Made by a program: the position numbers and the translations under genes
Notes under the pieces: model-generated
Seen by the model: the letters and a program-made list of their open reading frames with translations, nothing else
Database searches by the model: none
What the model was told of the DNA's origin: nothing
Assembly (NCBI GenBank): GCA_031394045.1
Contig: JANMWN010000180.1
Coordinates: forward strand, 1-7,987
Length of the DNA stretch: 7,987 nt
Source: JANYIP01 sp031394045
Lineage (GTDB): Bacteria; Actinomycetota; Actinomycetes; Prado026
Direction: 5' to 3'
Shown here: positions 1-5,803 of the stretch, one piece after another
Layout of the letters: each line of letters starts with the position of its first letter
Position numbering within the stretch: the first letter of the stretch is position 1

Positions 1-1
1 T

Positions 2-181
2 GTTGGACACGCCAGCCAGCAGGTCGCCGCCGCCACCTTCGAGGCGACACTAGCCAGCGGTCAGCGGGTCCGCGCCGGAACGACGGACTATCTCGAGGCG
101 ATCGCCGCCACCAGACCGACCTTGAGCGGGTCCGACGTGGAGGCGTTCATCGCGGACATCGCCCGGTTCGAACGCTCTTGA
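2..181 (+). CDS. Probable AAA+ ATPase (CDC48-like), C-terminal fragment
   Basis: An open frame enters from the left edge and ends at TGA 179-181, giving about 59 residues with no start in the window. The tail contains 'TDYLEAIAATRPTLSGSDVEAF', which resembles the C-terminal lid helices of CDC48/p97/FtsH-type AAA+ ATPases, where a helix with the pattern F-x-x-A-hydrophobic-x-x-x-R-P/R-S/T-hydrophobic-S precedes a final D-hydrophobic-x-x-F/Y helix. Such ATPases use ATP hydrolysis to remodel or unfold proteins. Walker A and B, which would settle the family, lie outside the window, so the assignment rests only on the tail pattern. Third codon positions are strongly G/C, which supports real coding. 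A helical tail of some other protein is the main alternative. Confidence 0.5.
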   Translation, partial: VGHASQQVAAATFEATLASGQRVRAGTTDYLEAIAATRPTLSGSDVEAFIADIARFERS

Positions 182-354
182 GTCGCGAGCCCCCGCCCCC
201 CCACGCGCGGCCCCTTTCTGCGGTCGGTCCGTGTAGCTTTGGCATGCTTTGATCTCATCGACGCCGTCAAACCGCATCGAGGGGCCCAGTCGCTGTTGCA
301 CCGATGCGTGACGCCCGTCTTGGCCGGGTCTTCACCTATCACTCGCTCAGGCCA

Positions 355-429
355 CTACGCCCAATCAACGTCCGAATCTATGTCCGTGGCCATGAAAAAG
401 TCCTGGCTGGTGGCCAGGTAGAGGTCCCC
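355..429 (-). pseudogene. Orphan 24-codon C-terminal coding tail next to IS remnant
   Basis: Read on the minus strand, the frame ending at TAG (355-357) gives 'GDLYLATSQDFFMATDIDSD' followed by VDWA and stop. Its third positions are G/C in about 18 of 23 codons, whereas the frame continuing from the transposase has A/T-rich third positions over the same bases. It therefore looks like the genuine 3' end of a gene whose upstream part was lost. The break lies at about 427-433, exactly where the IS21 transposase similarity ends and one frame away from it. I do not recognise the protein. The simplest reading is a deletion that fused the inside of the IS to the end of a neighbouring minus-strand gene. 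Confidence 0.45.
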
Positions 430-706
430 GCTGGGCGACCCAGCCACGGATCTGCTCCTCCCAGACCAGCAGGACCTCCCACGAGGCGCCATGCCCGTTC
501 AGCCGCACCGGTCGTACCGCCGCGACGACCACGCCGATCAACTCATCGGTCAAAGCCGCGACACCATCCTCCCGACAAAGACCCCCGGCCTCGGCTGCCG
601 CGACGTAACGACGAGCGGTCTTGCGGTCCACACCCGCCCGCTCTGCCGCCCTCCGGAGCCCAGCCCCCTCCAGCCAACCGCGGAGCACCTCACGCACCTC
701 AACCAC
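430..706 (-). pseudogene. istA: Truncated IS21-family transposase istA (N-terminal part)
   Basis: The minus-strand frame from GTG 706 reads 'VVEVREVLRGWLEGAGLRRA' and then AERAGVDRKTARRYVAAAEAGG, the N-terminal helix-turn-helix of actinobacterial IS21-type IstA transposases. It continues through the L-T-D-E-L-x-G-x-V-V-A-A-V-R segment to 'WEEQIRGWVAQ', where similarity stops. A full IstA is roughly 400-500 residues with a DDE integrase core; here only about 92 residues remain and no catalytic residues are present. The start is supported by AGGGAGG (712-718 on the plus strand, read in reverse) 5 nt upstream. The open frame runs on to about 365 but with A/T-rich third positions, so that extension is not transposase. 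No istB helper ATPase is present, so the element cannot move by itself. Confidence 0.75.
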
Positions 707-805
707 ACTGACCTCCCTGAAACCCACTGATGACCTCCACGTCGGAACAACCAACGTGGCGAGTCAGCGAGCGGACACAGGACCCACCAACCAGGCGCGC
801 CGGGT

Positions 806-881
806 GGTCCCATGACTGGCAACCCAGGTGGTCCCATGAACCTGGCAGAAAACCGGTCAGACCGGTCCCATGCTCATGGCA
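806..881 (+). repeat. Three imperfect terminal repeats of the IS end
   Basis: Three copies of GGTCCCATG-N(1-3)-CTGGCA-like sequence occur at 806-821 (ggtcccatgactggca), 830-847 (ggtcccatgaacctggca) and 864-881 (ggtcccatgctcatggca). The first two are 24 bp apart and the next 34 bp. Multiple short subterminal repeats are characteristic of IS21-family ends and serve as transposase binding sites. The last copy ends in CA-3', consistent with the tip of the element. The first two copies each contain an ATG preceded by a purine-rich G(G/A)GTGG-type stretch, in frame with the hydrolase. Confidence 0.65.
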
Positions 882-1810
882 GGCGACAACCATTCGAGGC
901 GATCGCGCCGAGCGTGGTCTTGCACGGCACGTTGAGCCTGCCCTCAGGACCCGTGGCGATGCCTGCGTTGGTCGTAGCGCACGGGGCTTCCTTGGGCGTT
1001 CGGGATTCGCGGATCTACGCCGAGCTAGCGGACACCATGCTGAGCGAAGGGGTCGCGGTGCTTCGCTACGACCGGCGAGGGGAAGGCGACTCGACGGGCA
1101 GTCCAGATGAGGCAACCCTGGACGACCTCGCGAGGGACCTCGCTGCCTGCGTTCGTGTTCTTCAAGCCCACCCTCGGATCCGGTCCGACCGAGTCGGGGT
1201 GTGGGGAATTAGCCAAGGGGCGTGGTTGGCGGCTCTCGCCGCTGCCGAGGACCCGAGTATCGCTTGCGTCGGGGCGGTCTCCGCGTCAGGCACCGGACCG
1301 GCGGAGCAAATGGAGTACGCCGTTGCGACGACCATGCGTGCTGCAGGGTACGACGATCGGGCAGTCGAGATGGCCGTGTCGGCGCGACGGGCCGTGGGCC
1401 GTTGGGAGGACGAGACAGTCGACACCGACGAAGCGCAGGCGCTCATCGAATCGATCAAGGATGAGCCGTGGTTCCCGATGGCGTACATCGGAGACCTGAA
1501 CGAGGACTTGCGGGCGGTCGACCGTGGTTGGTCGCACTTCGATGTCCGACCCGCGCTCACCCGAATCTCCGTGCCGGTGCTTCTCTTCCTCGGTGATCGA
1601 GATCGATGGGTCGATACGGTCCGGAGCCGCGAAATCTGGCAGGCCGGACTGACACGTTCCGAACTGACCGTGGTTCCTCTGCCCGGCGCGGGGCACATGC
1701 CGACCCTGGCGACTTACCCCGATTCGATCGCCGTGGATGAGTCGGGACCGACACACCCCGCCTACCTCATGCACCTCCGCAGCTGGGTCAGGTCAATCCT
1801 CCTGTCGTGA
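836..1810 (+). CDS. Alpha/beta hydrolase with IS-derived N-terminus
   Basis: This is an alpha/beta-hydrolase-fold enzyme of the dienelactone hydrolase/esterase type, probably cytoplasmic because no signal peptide is seen. From ATG 836 it is 324 residues. Visible parts are the 'LHGTLSLP' first strands, an oxyanion-side HGAS, the 'YDRRGEGDSTG' strand and loop, a nucleophile elbow G-I-S-Q-G (Ser about residue 126), a catalytic acid in 'GDRDRWVD' (about 256) and His in 'GAGHMP' (about 287). The triad is complete, so the fold should be active; the substrate is unknown. ATG 836 has AGGTGG 4 nt upstream; ATG 812, eight codons earlier, has a weaker GGGTGG at the same spacing. Both starts lie inside the IS terminal repeats, so roughly the first 15-23 residues are encoded by IS DNA and native-looking sequence begins near 'RRQPFEAIAPSVVLHG'. 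The original start appears to have been replaced. Confidence 0.8.
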   Translation: MNLAENRSDRSHAHGRRQPFEAIAPSVVLHGTLSLPSGPVAMPALVVAHGASLGVRDSRIYAELADTMLSEGVAVLRYDRRGEGDSTGSPDEATLDDLARDLAACVRVLQAHPRIRSDRVGVWGISQGAWLAALAAAEDPSIACVGAVSASGTGPAEQMEYAVATTMRAAGYDDRAVEMAVSARRAVGRWEDETVDTDEAQALIESIKDEPWFPMAYIGDLNEDLRAVDRGWSHFDVRPALTRISVPVLLFLGDRDRWVDTVRSREIWQAGLTRSELTVVPLPGAGHMPTLATYPDSIAVDESGPTHPAYLMHLRSWVRSILLS

Positions 1811-1984
1811 CACCCACCGAACCATGTGCCACGGTTCACAGTCCGGCCATGACGGTTGCGGCCCCGCCTGGCTTGCAAGCCAAACTCGGACAGGATGTGA
1901 CCGTGTCTGACGTACTGTGCACGAACGTCCTGGATTCCGCTGGTTGGCCTATGTCCGAGACACATCGCCGAGGTCATCTCAGAC

Positions 1985-2176
1985 GTGACTACAGCTGTGC
2001 TCTCAGCCGATGACCCACTGTCTTGGATCAAGGACGCGCCCCTTCGGCCGGCGTCGGCGATGGCCGCGGAGGTCTGGCTGTTCAGCGACGCTCTCGATCA
2101 CGTCGCGCTGGTAGAACACCGGTGGCGCGGCTGGGTTCCTCCGGGTGGCGCAGCCGAGCGAGGTGAGTCACCAAGA
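1985..2176 (+). pseudogene. Nudix hydrolase, truncated inside the Nudix box
   Basis: GTG 1985 (GAGG about 11 nt upstream) opens a frame whose first 64 residues match the N-terminus of actinobacterial Nudix hydrolases: D-P-x-x-W-I near residues 11-16, 'AAEVWLFSDALDHVALVEHR', then 'WRGWVPPGGAAERGESPR'. The last part is the beginning of the Nudix box G-x5-E-x7-R-E-x-x-E-E-x-G. After 'GESPR' the required R-E-x-x-E-E never appears; the frame runs into arginine/serine-rich nonsense ending at 2269. Without the catalytic glutamates the product could not hydrolyse nucleoside diphosphate derivatives. The break coincides with the end of a minus-strand coding fragment, so this looks like a rearrangement junction rather than a simple frameshift: no alternative plus frame restores the motif. 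Confidence 0.65.
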
Positions 2177-2339
2177 CCTCCCGCAGGTTGCCCGTCGAGT
2201 CGTAGTCGTAGTGGACAACGTCGATCGCGCTGGTGTTCGTGGCGCCTGGGTCGGCCAGCCAAGCCTTGACGGCGATGACCCGGTTGGCGAAGTCACGAGG
2301 TTGCTGCCCGTCTGCGGACGTTCCGCCAACTGGCGGCAA
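2170..2339 (-). pseudogene. Truncated minus-strand gene downstream of the flavoprotein reductase
   Basis: A minus-strand frame from TTG 2339 has GAGGGG about 7 nt upstream and starts 26 bp after the reductase stop, so it looks like the next gene in that operon. It contains 'NRVIAVKAWLADPGATNTSA' and then IDVVHYDYDSTGNLREVLV; about 19 of 21 third positions are G/C in the first part, strong evidence that this strand is the coding one here. After about 2170 the codon bias collapses and the opposite strand becomes a Nudix gene, so the frame extending to 2082 is probably not native. 'YDYDSTGNL' resembles a single Rhs/YD motif, but one copy is too little to assign a family. I do not recognise the protein. 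Confidence 0.45.
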
Positions 2340-2364
2340 CCGCCCGCCCCTCTACTGCTCCAGT

Positions 2365-3807
2365 TCAGCTGGTGCGCGCTCGGCGCAGACGCAACAGCAC
2401 AGATGTCGCACGCGCTATCGGACCCCTGCCAAGACGCTCACGCACGTCGTCGATGGCCGCGTTCCAAGGGCCGTCGGCGTAGGTGGGATAAGCGTGGATG
2501 GTGCTCGCGAGATCCCGGGTGCGCAGTCCCAGGCGCACGGCCAACGTCAGCTCCGCGAGTGTCTCGCCTGCCCGAGGACCGACGACGGTCGCTCCAACGA
2601 CTCGACCCCGGGCGTCCAGAGCGAGGCGCGCGAAGCCTGCCGTGTCGGCCTCGGCGACAGCGCGGTCAACGTGATCGTGGCGTCGTGTGACGACGGTGAT
2701 GCCGTCCGCCGGCCCGGGGTCCGTAGTGGCGACTCCGACCGCCGCCACCTCCGGGTCGGTGAACGTCACGCGGGGTACCGCGGTCAGGTCAACCCGTCGA
2801 CGGAGCCCCAGGACGGCGTTGCTGGCCGCCAGGCTTCCGTGGACGCCTGCAAGGTGAGTGAACTGTGGGTGACCAGTCAGGTCGCCGGCCGCCCAGACGC
2901 GCGAGTTTGTCGTGCGCAGCGACCGGTCCACGACGACGAACCGGAGCGGGTCGAGCTCGATGCCCGCGACGTCCAGACCGAGGTCGCTGGTGCGAGGACT
3001 CCTCCCGCCAGCGACGAGCAGCCGGTCGAAGGAGACCGTAGTGTCGCCGGATCCGTTGTCTCCCACAGTGAGTTCCCCCGATCCGTCAGGGCCGCCGCTG
3101 ACGGCGATGACAGGACGACCGACCATCAGCCGAACGTTGTCATGGACCAAGGCTGTCGTCACGACGGCCGACGCGTCGGGGTCCTCGCGCGGGAGCACTC
3201 GCGGTGCGGCTTCGACCACTGTGACGTCTGCCCCGAGCCGGGCGAACGCCTGCCCGAGCTCGCAGCCGATGCTTCCGCCACCGAGCACGGCCAGTCGAGC
3301 CGGCCGGTGGGTCAGGTCCCAGAGAGTGTCCGACGTCAAGAACGGGAAGTCAGCGAGTCCAGGGATGGCAGGAACCGCGGGAGCGGCACCCGTCGCCAGC
3401 AACGCGTTCCGGAATTCGATGGGCGTCCCCTCGACGTCGAGTGTGCGCGGCGAGGTGAACCGGGCGTTGCCGTGGATCACGGTCACTCCCGCTGCCTCCA
3501 GTGTCTCGACCGAGTCCGCCGGCTCGATCGCGGTGATGGCGGCGTGAACGTGGCGCATCACCGAGGGGAAGTCAACGTCGACCCCGGTGACGATCACCCC
3601 CAACCGGTGGGCATCCCGGGACTGCGCGGCACGACCAGCCGCTGCCAGCAGCGCCTTGCTCGGGACGCACCCGGTCCACAGGCAGTCGCCCCCGGTTCTG
3701 TGGCGTTCGACCAGGAGAACCTTCGCTCCCAACCCCGCGGCAGTCTTCGCACCCACGATTCCGGCAGTCCCACCCCCGATCACCACGAGGTCCCAGTCGT
3801 CCACCAT
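2365..3807 (-). CDS. Mercuric-reductase-like FAD/NAD(P) disulfide oxidoreductase
   Basis: This 480-residue class I pyridine nucleotide-disulfide oxidoreductase is related to dihydrolipoamide dehydrogenase, MerA and RclA. In order: FAD-binding 'VVIGGGTAG' (8-16) with Glu34 closing the second strand; redox-active 'GGDCLWTGCVPSK' (39-51) with Cys42 and Cys47; 'LATGAAP'; a second dinucleotide fold 'LAVLGGGSIGCELG' followed by 'VTVVEAAPRVL', where the acidic residue hints at NADH; FAD-contacting 'VWAAGDLTG'; and a C-terminal dimerisation domain with His438 in 'HAYPTYAD', the acid-base His that serves the partner subunit. It lacks the N-terminal HMA domain and the C-terminal Cys-Cys pair of true MerA, so mercury reduction should not be assumed. 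Length is normal. ATG 3807 has GGTGAGGA about 7 nt upstream and follows the anti-sigma-like gene by 9 nt, indicating one operon. Confidence 0.9.
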   Translation of the reverse strand: MVDDWDLVVIGGGTAGIVGAKTAAGLGAKVLLVERHRTGGDCLWTGCVPSKALLAAAGRAAQSRDAHRLGVIVTGVDVDFPSVMRHVHAAITAIEPADSVETLEAAGVTVIHGNARFTSPRTLDVEGTPIEFRNALLATGAAPAVPAIPGLADFPFLTSDTLWDLTHRPARLAVLGGGSIGCELGQAFARLGADVTVVEAAPRVLPREDPDASAVVTTALVHDNVRLMVGRPVIAVSGGPDGSGELTVGDNGSGDTTVSFDRLLVAGGRSPRTSDLGLDVAGIELDPLRFVVVDRSLRTTNSRVWAAGDLTGHPQFTHLAGVHGSLAASNAVLGLRRRVDLTAVPRVTFTDPEVAAVGVATTDPGPADGITVVTRRHDHVDRAVAEADTAGFARLALDARGRVVGATVVGPRAGETLAELTLAVRLGLRTRDLASTIHAYPTYADGPWNAAIDDVRERLGRGPIARATSVLLRLRRARTS

Positions 3808-3816
3808 TTCGCGTCC

Positions 3817-4104
3817 TCACCCTTCGTCATCCATCAGGTCTCGCCCGAGCCGGCGCCGTACCCGCTCGATCGCGACGGGCTCGGGCTCGCAGGTGACGGC
3901 GAGCCGGGCGAGCAGCCCAGCGATCCAGCCGTACTCCGCAGATAGCATTTCGCACTTCTCGCACGTCGACAGGTGAGCGTCGAGCCGTCGCAGTTCGGCG
4001 TCGGTGAGCAACGCCGATGGGTCCCGATCCAGGTACCACCTCAGGCGACGGGACGCCCAGCGGCACGTGATCATGCGAGGCACGACCCCTGGGGACATCG
4101 TCAC
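3817..4104 (-). CDS. Zinc-binding anti-sigma-like protein (ZAS/zf-HC2), paralogue 1
   Basis: This 95-residue cytoplasmic protein carries the zinc-binding anti-sigma signature: Cys14, then 'HLSTCEKC' (H44-x3-C48-x2-C51). In ZAS proteins such as RsrA these residues bind Zn, and thiol oxidation can release the partner sigma factor. It is clearly related to the protein at 5803-6078, sharing 'LDRDPSA-x-LT', the zinc motif with near-identical spacing, an AEY-x(5)-LL segment and an acidic C-terminus. Both also begin M-x-M-S with a nearby proline, which supports the GTG start at 4104, though the ribosome site is weak. ATG 4098 or ATG 4074 are alternatives. No sigma gene sits beside it; it instead leads the operon with the flavoprotein reductase. 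It could restrain the sigma factor encoded at 5252-5803, or act as a redox sensor for its own operon. Confidence 0.75.
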   Translation of the reverse strand: MTMSPGVVPRMITCRWASRRLRWYLDRDPSALLTDAELRRLDAHLSTCEKCEMLSAEYGWIAGLLARLAVTCEPEPVAIERVRRRLGRDLMDDEG

Positions 4105-4155
4105 GGCACCGGAACCCCGCGGACTCGGAGGATCCTTCCCGGTGCGACCGGTGCC
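4105..4155. promoter_or_regulatory. Inverted repeat in the divergent control region
   Basis: A perfect 8-bp inverted repeat, GGCACCGG (4105-4112) and CCGGTGCC (4148-4155), separated by 35 bp, lies between the divergent units, directly against the start of the minus-strand anti-sigma-like gene. A GGAAC at 4111-4115 resembles the -35 of ECF-type promoters, but I see no convincing -10 partner at standard spacing. It could be an operator or a chance pairing in GC-rich DNA. Confidence 0.25.
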
Positions 4156-4254
4156 TTCTCACCGGCCGATCAGTGTTCACGGCGAGCCGGGAATGGGCGG
4201 CCCGCCGAGAAAGGTTGCCGTGGACAGAGCGAGCACCGCTCGGGAGGCCATGAC

Positions 4255-4329
4255 ATGACGAATCGCAACGCTACTTTGGCGGCAATGAGTCAGCACCCAC
4301 GGTTGTCATCGACCACGGAACAGCCATGA
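4255..4329 (+). CDS. Mini-ORF 1 (24 aa), possible leader peptide
   Basis: ATG 4255 is preceded by GGGAGG (4242-4247) at a 7-nt spacing, the best ribosome-binding site in this intergenic region. The 24-codon frame starts MTNRNATLAAMSQHPRLSST and ends at TGA 4327-4329, which overlaps the next ATG as ATGA (4326-4329). The peptide is polar, without a hydrophobic segment or cysteine. Third-position G/C bias is only moderate, so the case rests on the ribosome site and the overlap chain. An overlapping ATG-ACA-TGA at 4250-4258 precedes it. It may be a regulatory leader peptide, a translational coupler or a small functional peptide; it could also be chance. Confidence 0.35.
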   Translation: MTNRNATLAAMSQHPRLSSTTEQP

Positions 4330-4403
4330 CTGAACAGTCCGGGCGAGGGGTCCTGGCGCACCTGGCACCCTGCCCGTCGCAGCCAGCGGCCGACGCGTCG
4401 TGA
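4326..4403 (+). CDS. Mini-ORF 2 (25 aa), coupled to the methyltransferase
   Basis: ATG 4326 lies in an ATGA overlap with mini-ORF 1, and its stop TGA (4401-4403) overlaps the GTG start of the methyltransferase as GTGA (4400-4403). The peptide begins MTEQSGRGVLAHLAPCPSQP and ends AADAS; it has one cysteine at residue 16. About 19 of 24 third positions after the start are G/C, in line with real genes here. It has no strong ribosome site of its own and neither does the methyltransferase, so translation of all three may depend on re-initiation from mini-ORF 1. I recognise no family. Confidence 0.4.
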   Translation: MTEQSGRGVLAHLAPCPSQPAADAS

Positions 4404-5200
4404 CGTCGCGTGAGCCTGGCTCACAATGGTCAGCGACTACCCCGGACCCCTGGATCCGGTACCTCGCGAGCTACCACTCCAGGCACCCGGGCATCACCGA
4501 GACGGTGTTGACCAGTGCGAGCCATCCGTCCGCTGGCAACCCGTACTCGTGGCTTCGGGATTCGCTGCCCGCCCAGCCGGGCCGGGTCCTCGACCTCGCC
4601 TGCGGCAGCGCTCCGATGCACCCTCTCGTCGCGGACGCAACGAGCTACCTCGGAGTCGACCTTTCCGCCGCCGAGCTGGCGTGCGCCGCGGAACGAGGCA
4701 GGGGGCCGCTGCTGAACTGCGACGCGGGACAGCTCCCGCTGCCAGACGAGAGCGTCGACACCGTGGTGTGCTCGATGGCGGTCATGCTGCTGCGACCGAT
4801 CGGGCCGGCCTTGGCCGAGGTGCGCCGGGTCCTACGGCCCGGGGGCGTGTTCGCCACCATCCGGCCCGTCGGTAGTCCGTTCCACCTGGGCGACCTTCGG
4901 CTCGCCGTGCCGCTTCTCCTCGGACTCCGTCACCTGCCAGAGATGCCACAACGTTTCACCCGGTCCGGTCTTCGGACCTTCTTGGAAGCTGCTGGCCTCT
5001 CTGTGACCTCGGACTTGGCGTTGCGTTTCGTCCACCCGCTGGAGACCGAGTCACAAGCACGCCTGGCCCTCGAGGCCTTGTACCTTCCACACGTGTCGGA
5101 AGGCCGCCGGCGCGACGCCGAACGCAGACTCGCGCGGCTCGCCGGCGCCGGCAAGGAACTACCGGTAGCGATCCGTCGAACGGTTGCTGTTCGACTCTGA
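4400..5200 (+). CDS. Class I SAM-dependent methyltransferase
   Basis: This 266-residue protein has the Rossmann-type methyltransferase fold. Motif I is 'VLDLACGSAPMHPLV' (63-77), binding SAM; Asp87 in 'YLGVDLS' would contact the ribose; 'NCDAGQLPLPDESVDTVVCS' (106-125) gives the adenine-binding and strand-4 region; and 'LAEVRRVLRPGGVF' (138-151) is the typical post-III segment of the Methyltransf_11 group. The N-terminal 'WIRYLASYHSRHPGITE' (18-34) is probably a lid over the substrate, which argues for the GTG 4400 start despite its weak ribosome site. The start overlaps mini-ORF 2 by GTGA, pointing to translational coupling. No membrane segments or signal peptide are evident. It is the first large gene of the plus-strand unit, 51 bp before the sigma factor. 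The methyl acceptor cannot be inferred. Confidence 0.85.
   Translation: MTSREPGSQWSATTPDPWIRYLASYHSRHPGITETVLTSASHPSAGNPYSWLRDSLPAQPGRVLDLACGSAPMHPLVADATSYLGVDLSAAELACAAERGRGPLLNCDAGQLPLPDESVDTVVCSMAVMLLRPIGPALAEVRRVLRPGGVFATIRPVGSPFHLGDLRLAVPLLLGLRHLPEMPQRFTRSGLRTFLEAAGLSVTSDLALRFVHPLETESQARLALEALYLPHVSEGRRRDAERRLARLAGAGKELPVAIRRTVAVRL
5175..5195. repeat. Perfect dyad GTCGAAC-N7-GTTCGAC
   Basis: Seven-base arms GTCGAAC (5175-5181) and GTTCGAC (5189-5195) are separated by 7 bp, overlapping the last codons of the methyltransferase and lying about 57 bp before the likely sigma-factor ATG. It could be a regulator-binding dyad in front of the sigma gene, or a short RNA hairpin at the end of the methyltransferase message. 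No T-tract follows, so it is not a canonical terminator. Confidence 0.3.
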
Positions 5201-5251
5201 CGGGCCGCCGTGGCGCGGTCAGTGGCCCCTGGAGCCCGACATACTGGCGGA

Positions 5252-5803
5252 ATGGACGAGGTTGGCGCGACTCCCGACTTCGACCGGGCGGCAGCCTTCC
5301 GCACCTACGTGGAGCCCGAGATCCCGGTGCTCCTGCGGGTGGCTCGTACGCTCACCGGATCTGCCGCCGACGCGGAGGATCTCGTCCAGGAAACGCTGAT
5401 CCGGGCCTACCGTGCACTCGACCGGTTCGACGGTGCCCATCCGCGGGCGTGGCTTCTGACGATCCTGCGCCACACCTCGTCCAACCTTCGCCGGCGGACG
5501 CGACCGGGTCTCGTCGACAGCTGGGACGCCCTGTCCGACCCTCGTCCCGCGTTCGGTGCTCGTCGTCCGGAGACCCCCGACGACATGGTCATGCAAGGTG
5601 TCCTCGATGCGGACGTCGAGTCGGCGGTCGTTTCCCTGGGACCGAAGTTCCGCACCGTCCTGATCATGGTCGACATTCACGGGCTCACCTACGCCGAGTG
5701 CTCGGATGCGCTCGGTATCCCCGTCGGCACGGTGATGTCCAGGTTGAGCCGGGCCCGCGACCGAATGCGCAAGCATCTGCGCGCCTCAGGGAGGTTCTCG
5801 TGA
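5252..5803 (+). CDS. ECF-family RNA polymerase sigma factor (group IV sigma-70)
   Basis: This 183-residue protein has the two-domain ECF layout. Region 2 (about 14-80) includes 'DAEDLVQETLIRAYRALDRF' (40-59), the core-binding and -10 helix, and 'PRAWLLTILRH'. A variable linker (81-125) follows. Region 4 (about 126-176) has 'LGPKFRTVLIMVDIHGLTYA' and the helix-turn-helix 'IPVGTVMSRLSRARDRMRKH' that reads the -35 element. There is no C-terminal extra domain. The start is uncertain: ATG 5252 begins the family-like part but has GGCGGA touching it, and GTG 5210 adds 14 unlikely residues; a leaderless message is possible. Its stop overlaps the next gene as TGATG, the classic sigma/anti-sigma pairing. 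By family it should direct polymerase to a small regulon, probably including its own operon. Confidence 0.9.
   Translation: MDEVGATPDFDRAAAFRTYVEPEIPVLLRVARTLTGSAADAEDLVQETLIRAYRALDRFDGAHPRAWLLTILRHTSSNLRRRTRPGLVDSWDALSDPRPAFGARRPETPDDMVMQGVLDADVESAVVSLGPKFRTVLIMVDIHGLTYAECSDALGIPVGTVMSRLSRARDRMRKHLRASGRFS

Larger units (their letters stand above)
430..881 (-). mobile_element. IS21-like element remnant, one terminus retained
   Basis: The remnant comprises the istA 5' end plus about 175 bp of terminal sequence to its right. The proposed terminus reads, on the minus strand, 5'-TGCCATGAGCATGGGACC, which begins with TG as IS21-family ends do, and it is followed inward by two more related repeats. 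The left terminus, istB and most of istA are missing, so no target-site duplication can be identified. The inner boundary at about 430 abuts an unrelated coding tail, and the outer boundary at about 881 lies inside the reading frame of the downstream hydrolase. Confidence 0.6.

Noticed and set aside
304..711. Plus-strand frame of 135 codons, Pro/Arg/His-rich
   Set aside because: It is the antisense shadow of the istA remnant; composition is typical of complementary-strand GC-rich frames.
1811..1984. Possible gene, tRNA or terminator in the gap after the hydrolase
   Set aside because: Only a weak 5-bp GAACC/GGTTC pairing (1819-1823/1833-1837), no cloverleaf, and frames lack coding bias.
2176..2230. 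Rhs/YD-repeat protein from 'YDYDSTGNL' on the minus strand
   Set aside because: Only a single motif copy in a short fragment; Rhs proteins carry many repeats, so the match may be chance.
2365..3807. Naming the reductase merA
   Set aside because: No HMA domain, no C-terminal vicinal cysteines, and no merR, merT or merP nearby.
2233..3945. Long plus-strand open frame of 570 codons
   Set aside because: It is antisense to the flavoprotein reductase, which has full motifs; the plus translation is low-complexity and Arg/Asp/Gly-rich without any domain.
4255..4403. RiPP precursor peptides for the radical SAM enzyme
   Set aside because: No leader/core pattern, no recognisable RRE domain, only one cysteine in the two peptides, and the radical SAM gene lies four genes away; kept as coupled mini-ORFs only.
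5210..5251. GTG 5210 start of the sigma factor
   Set aside because: The extra 14 residues are unlike ECF N-termini and the upstream ribosome site is weak; ATG 5252 preferred though not certain.
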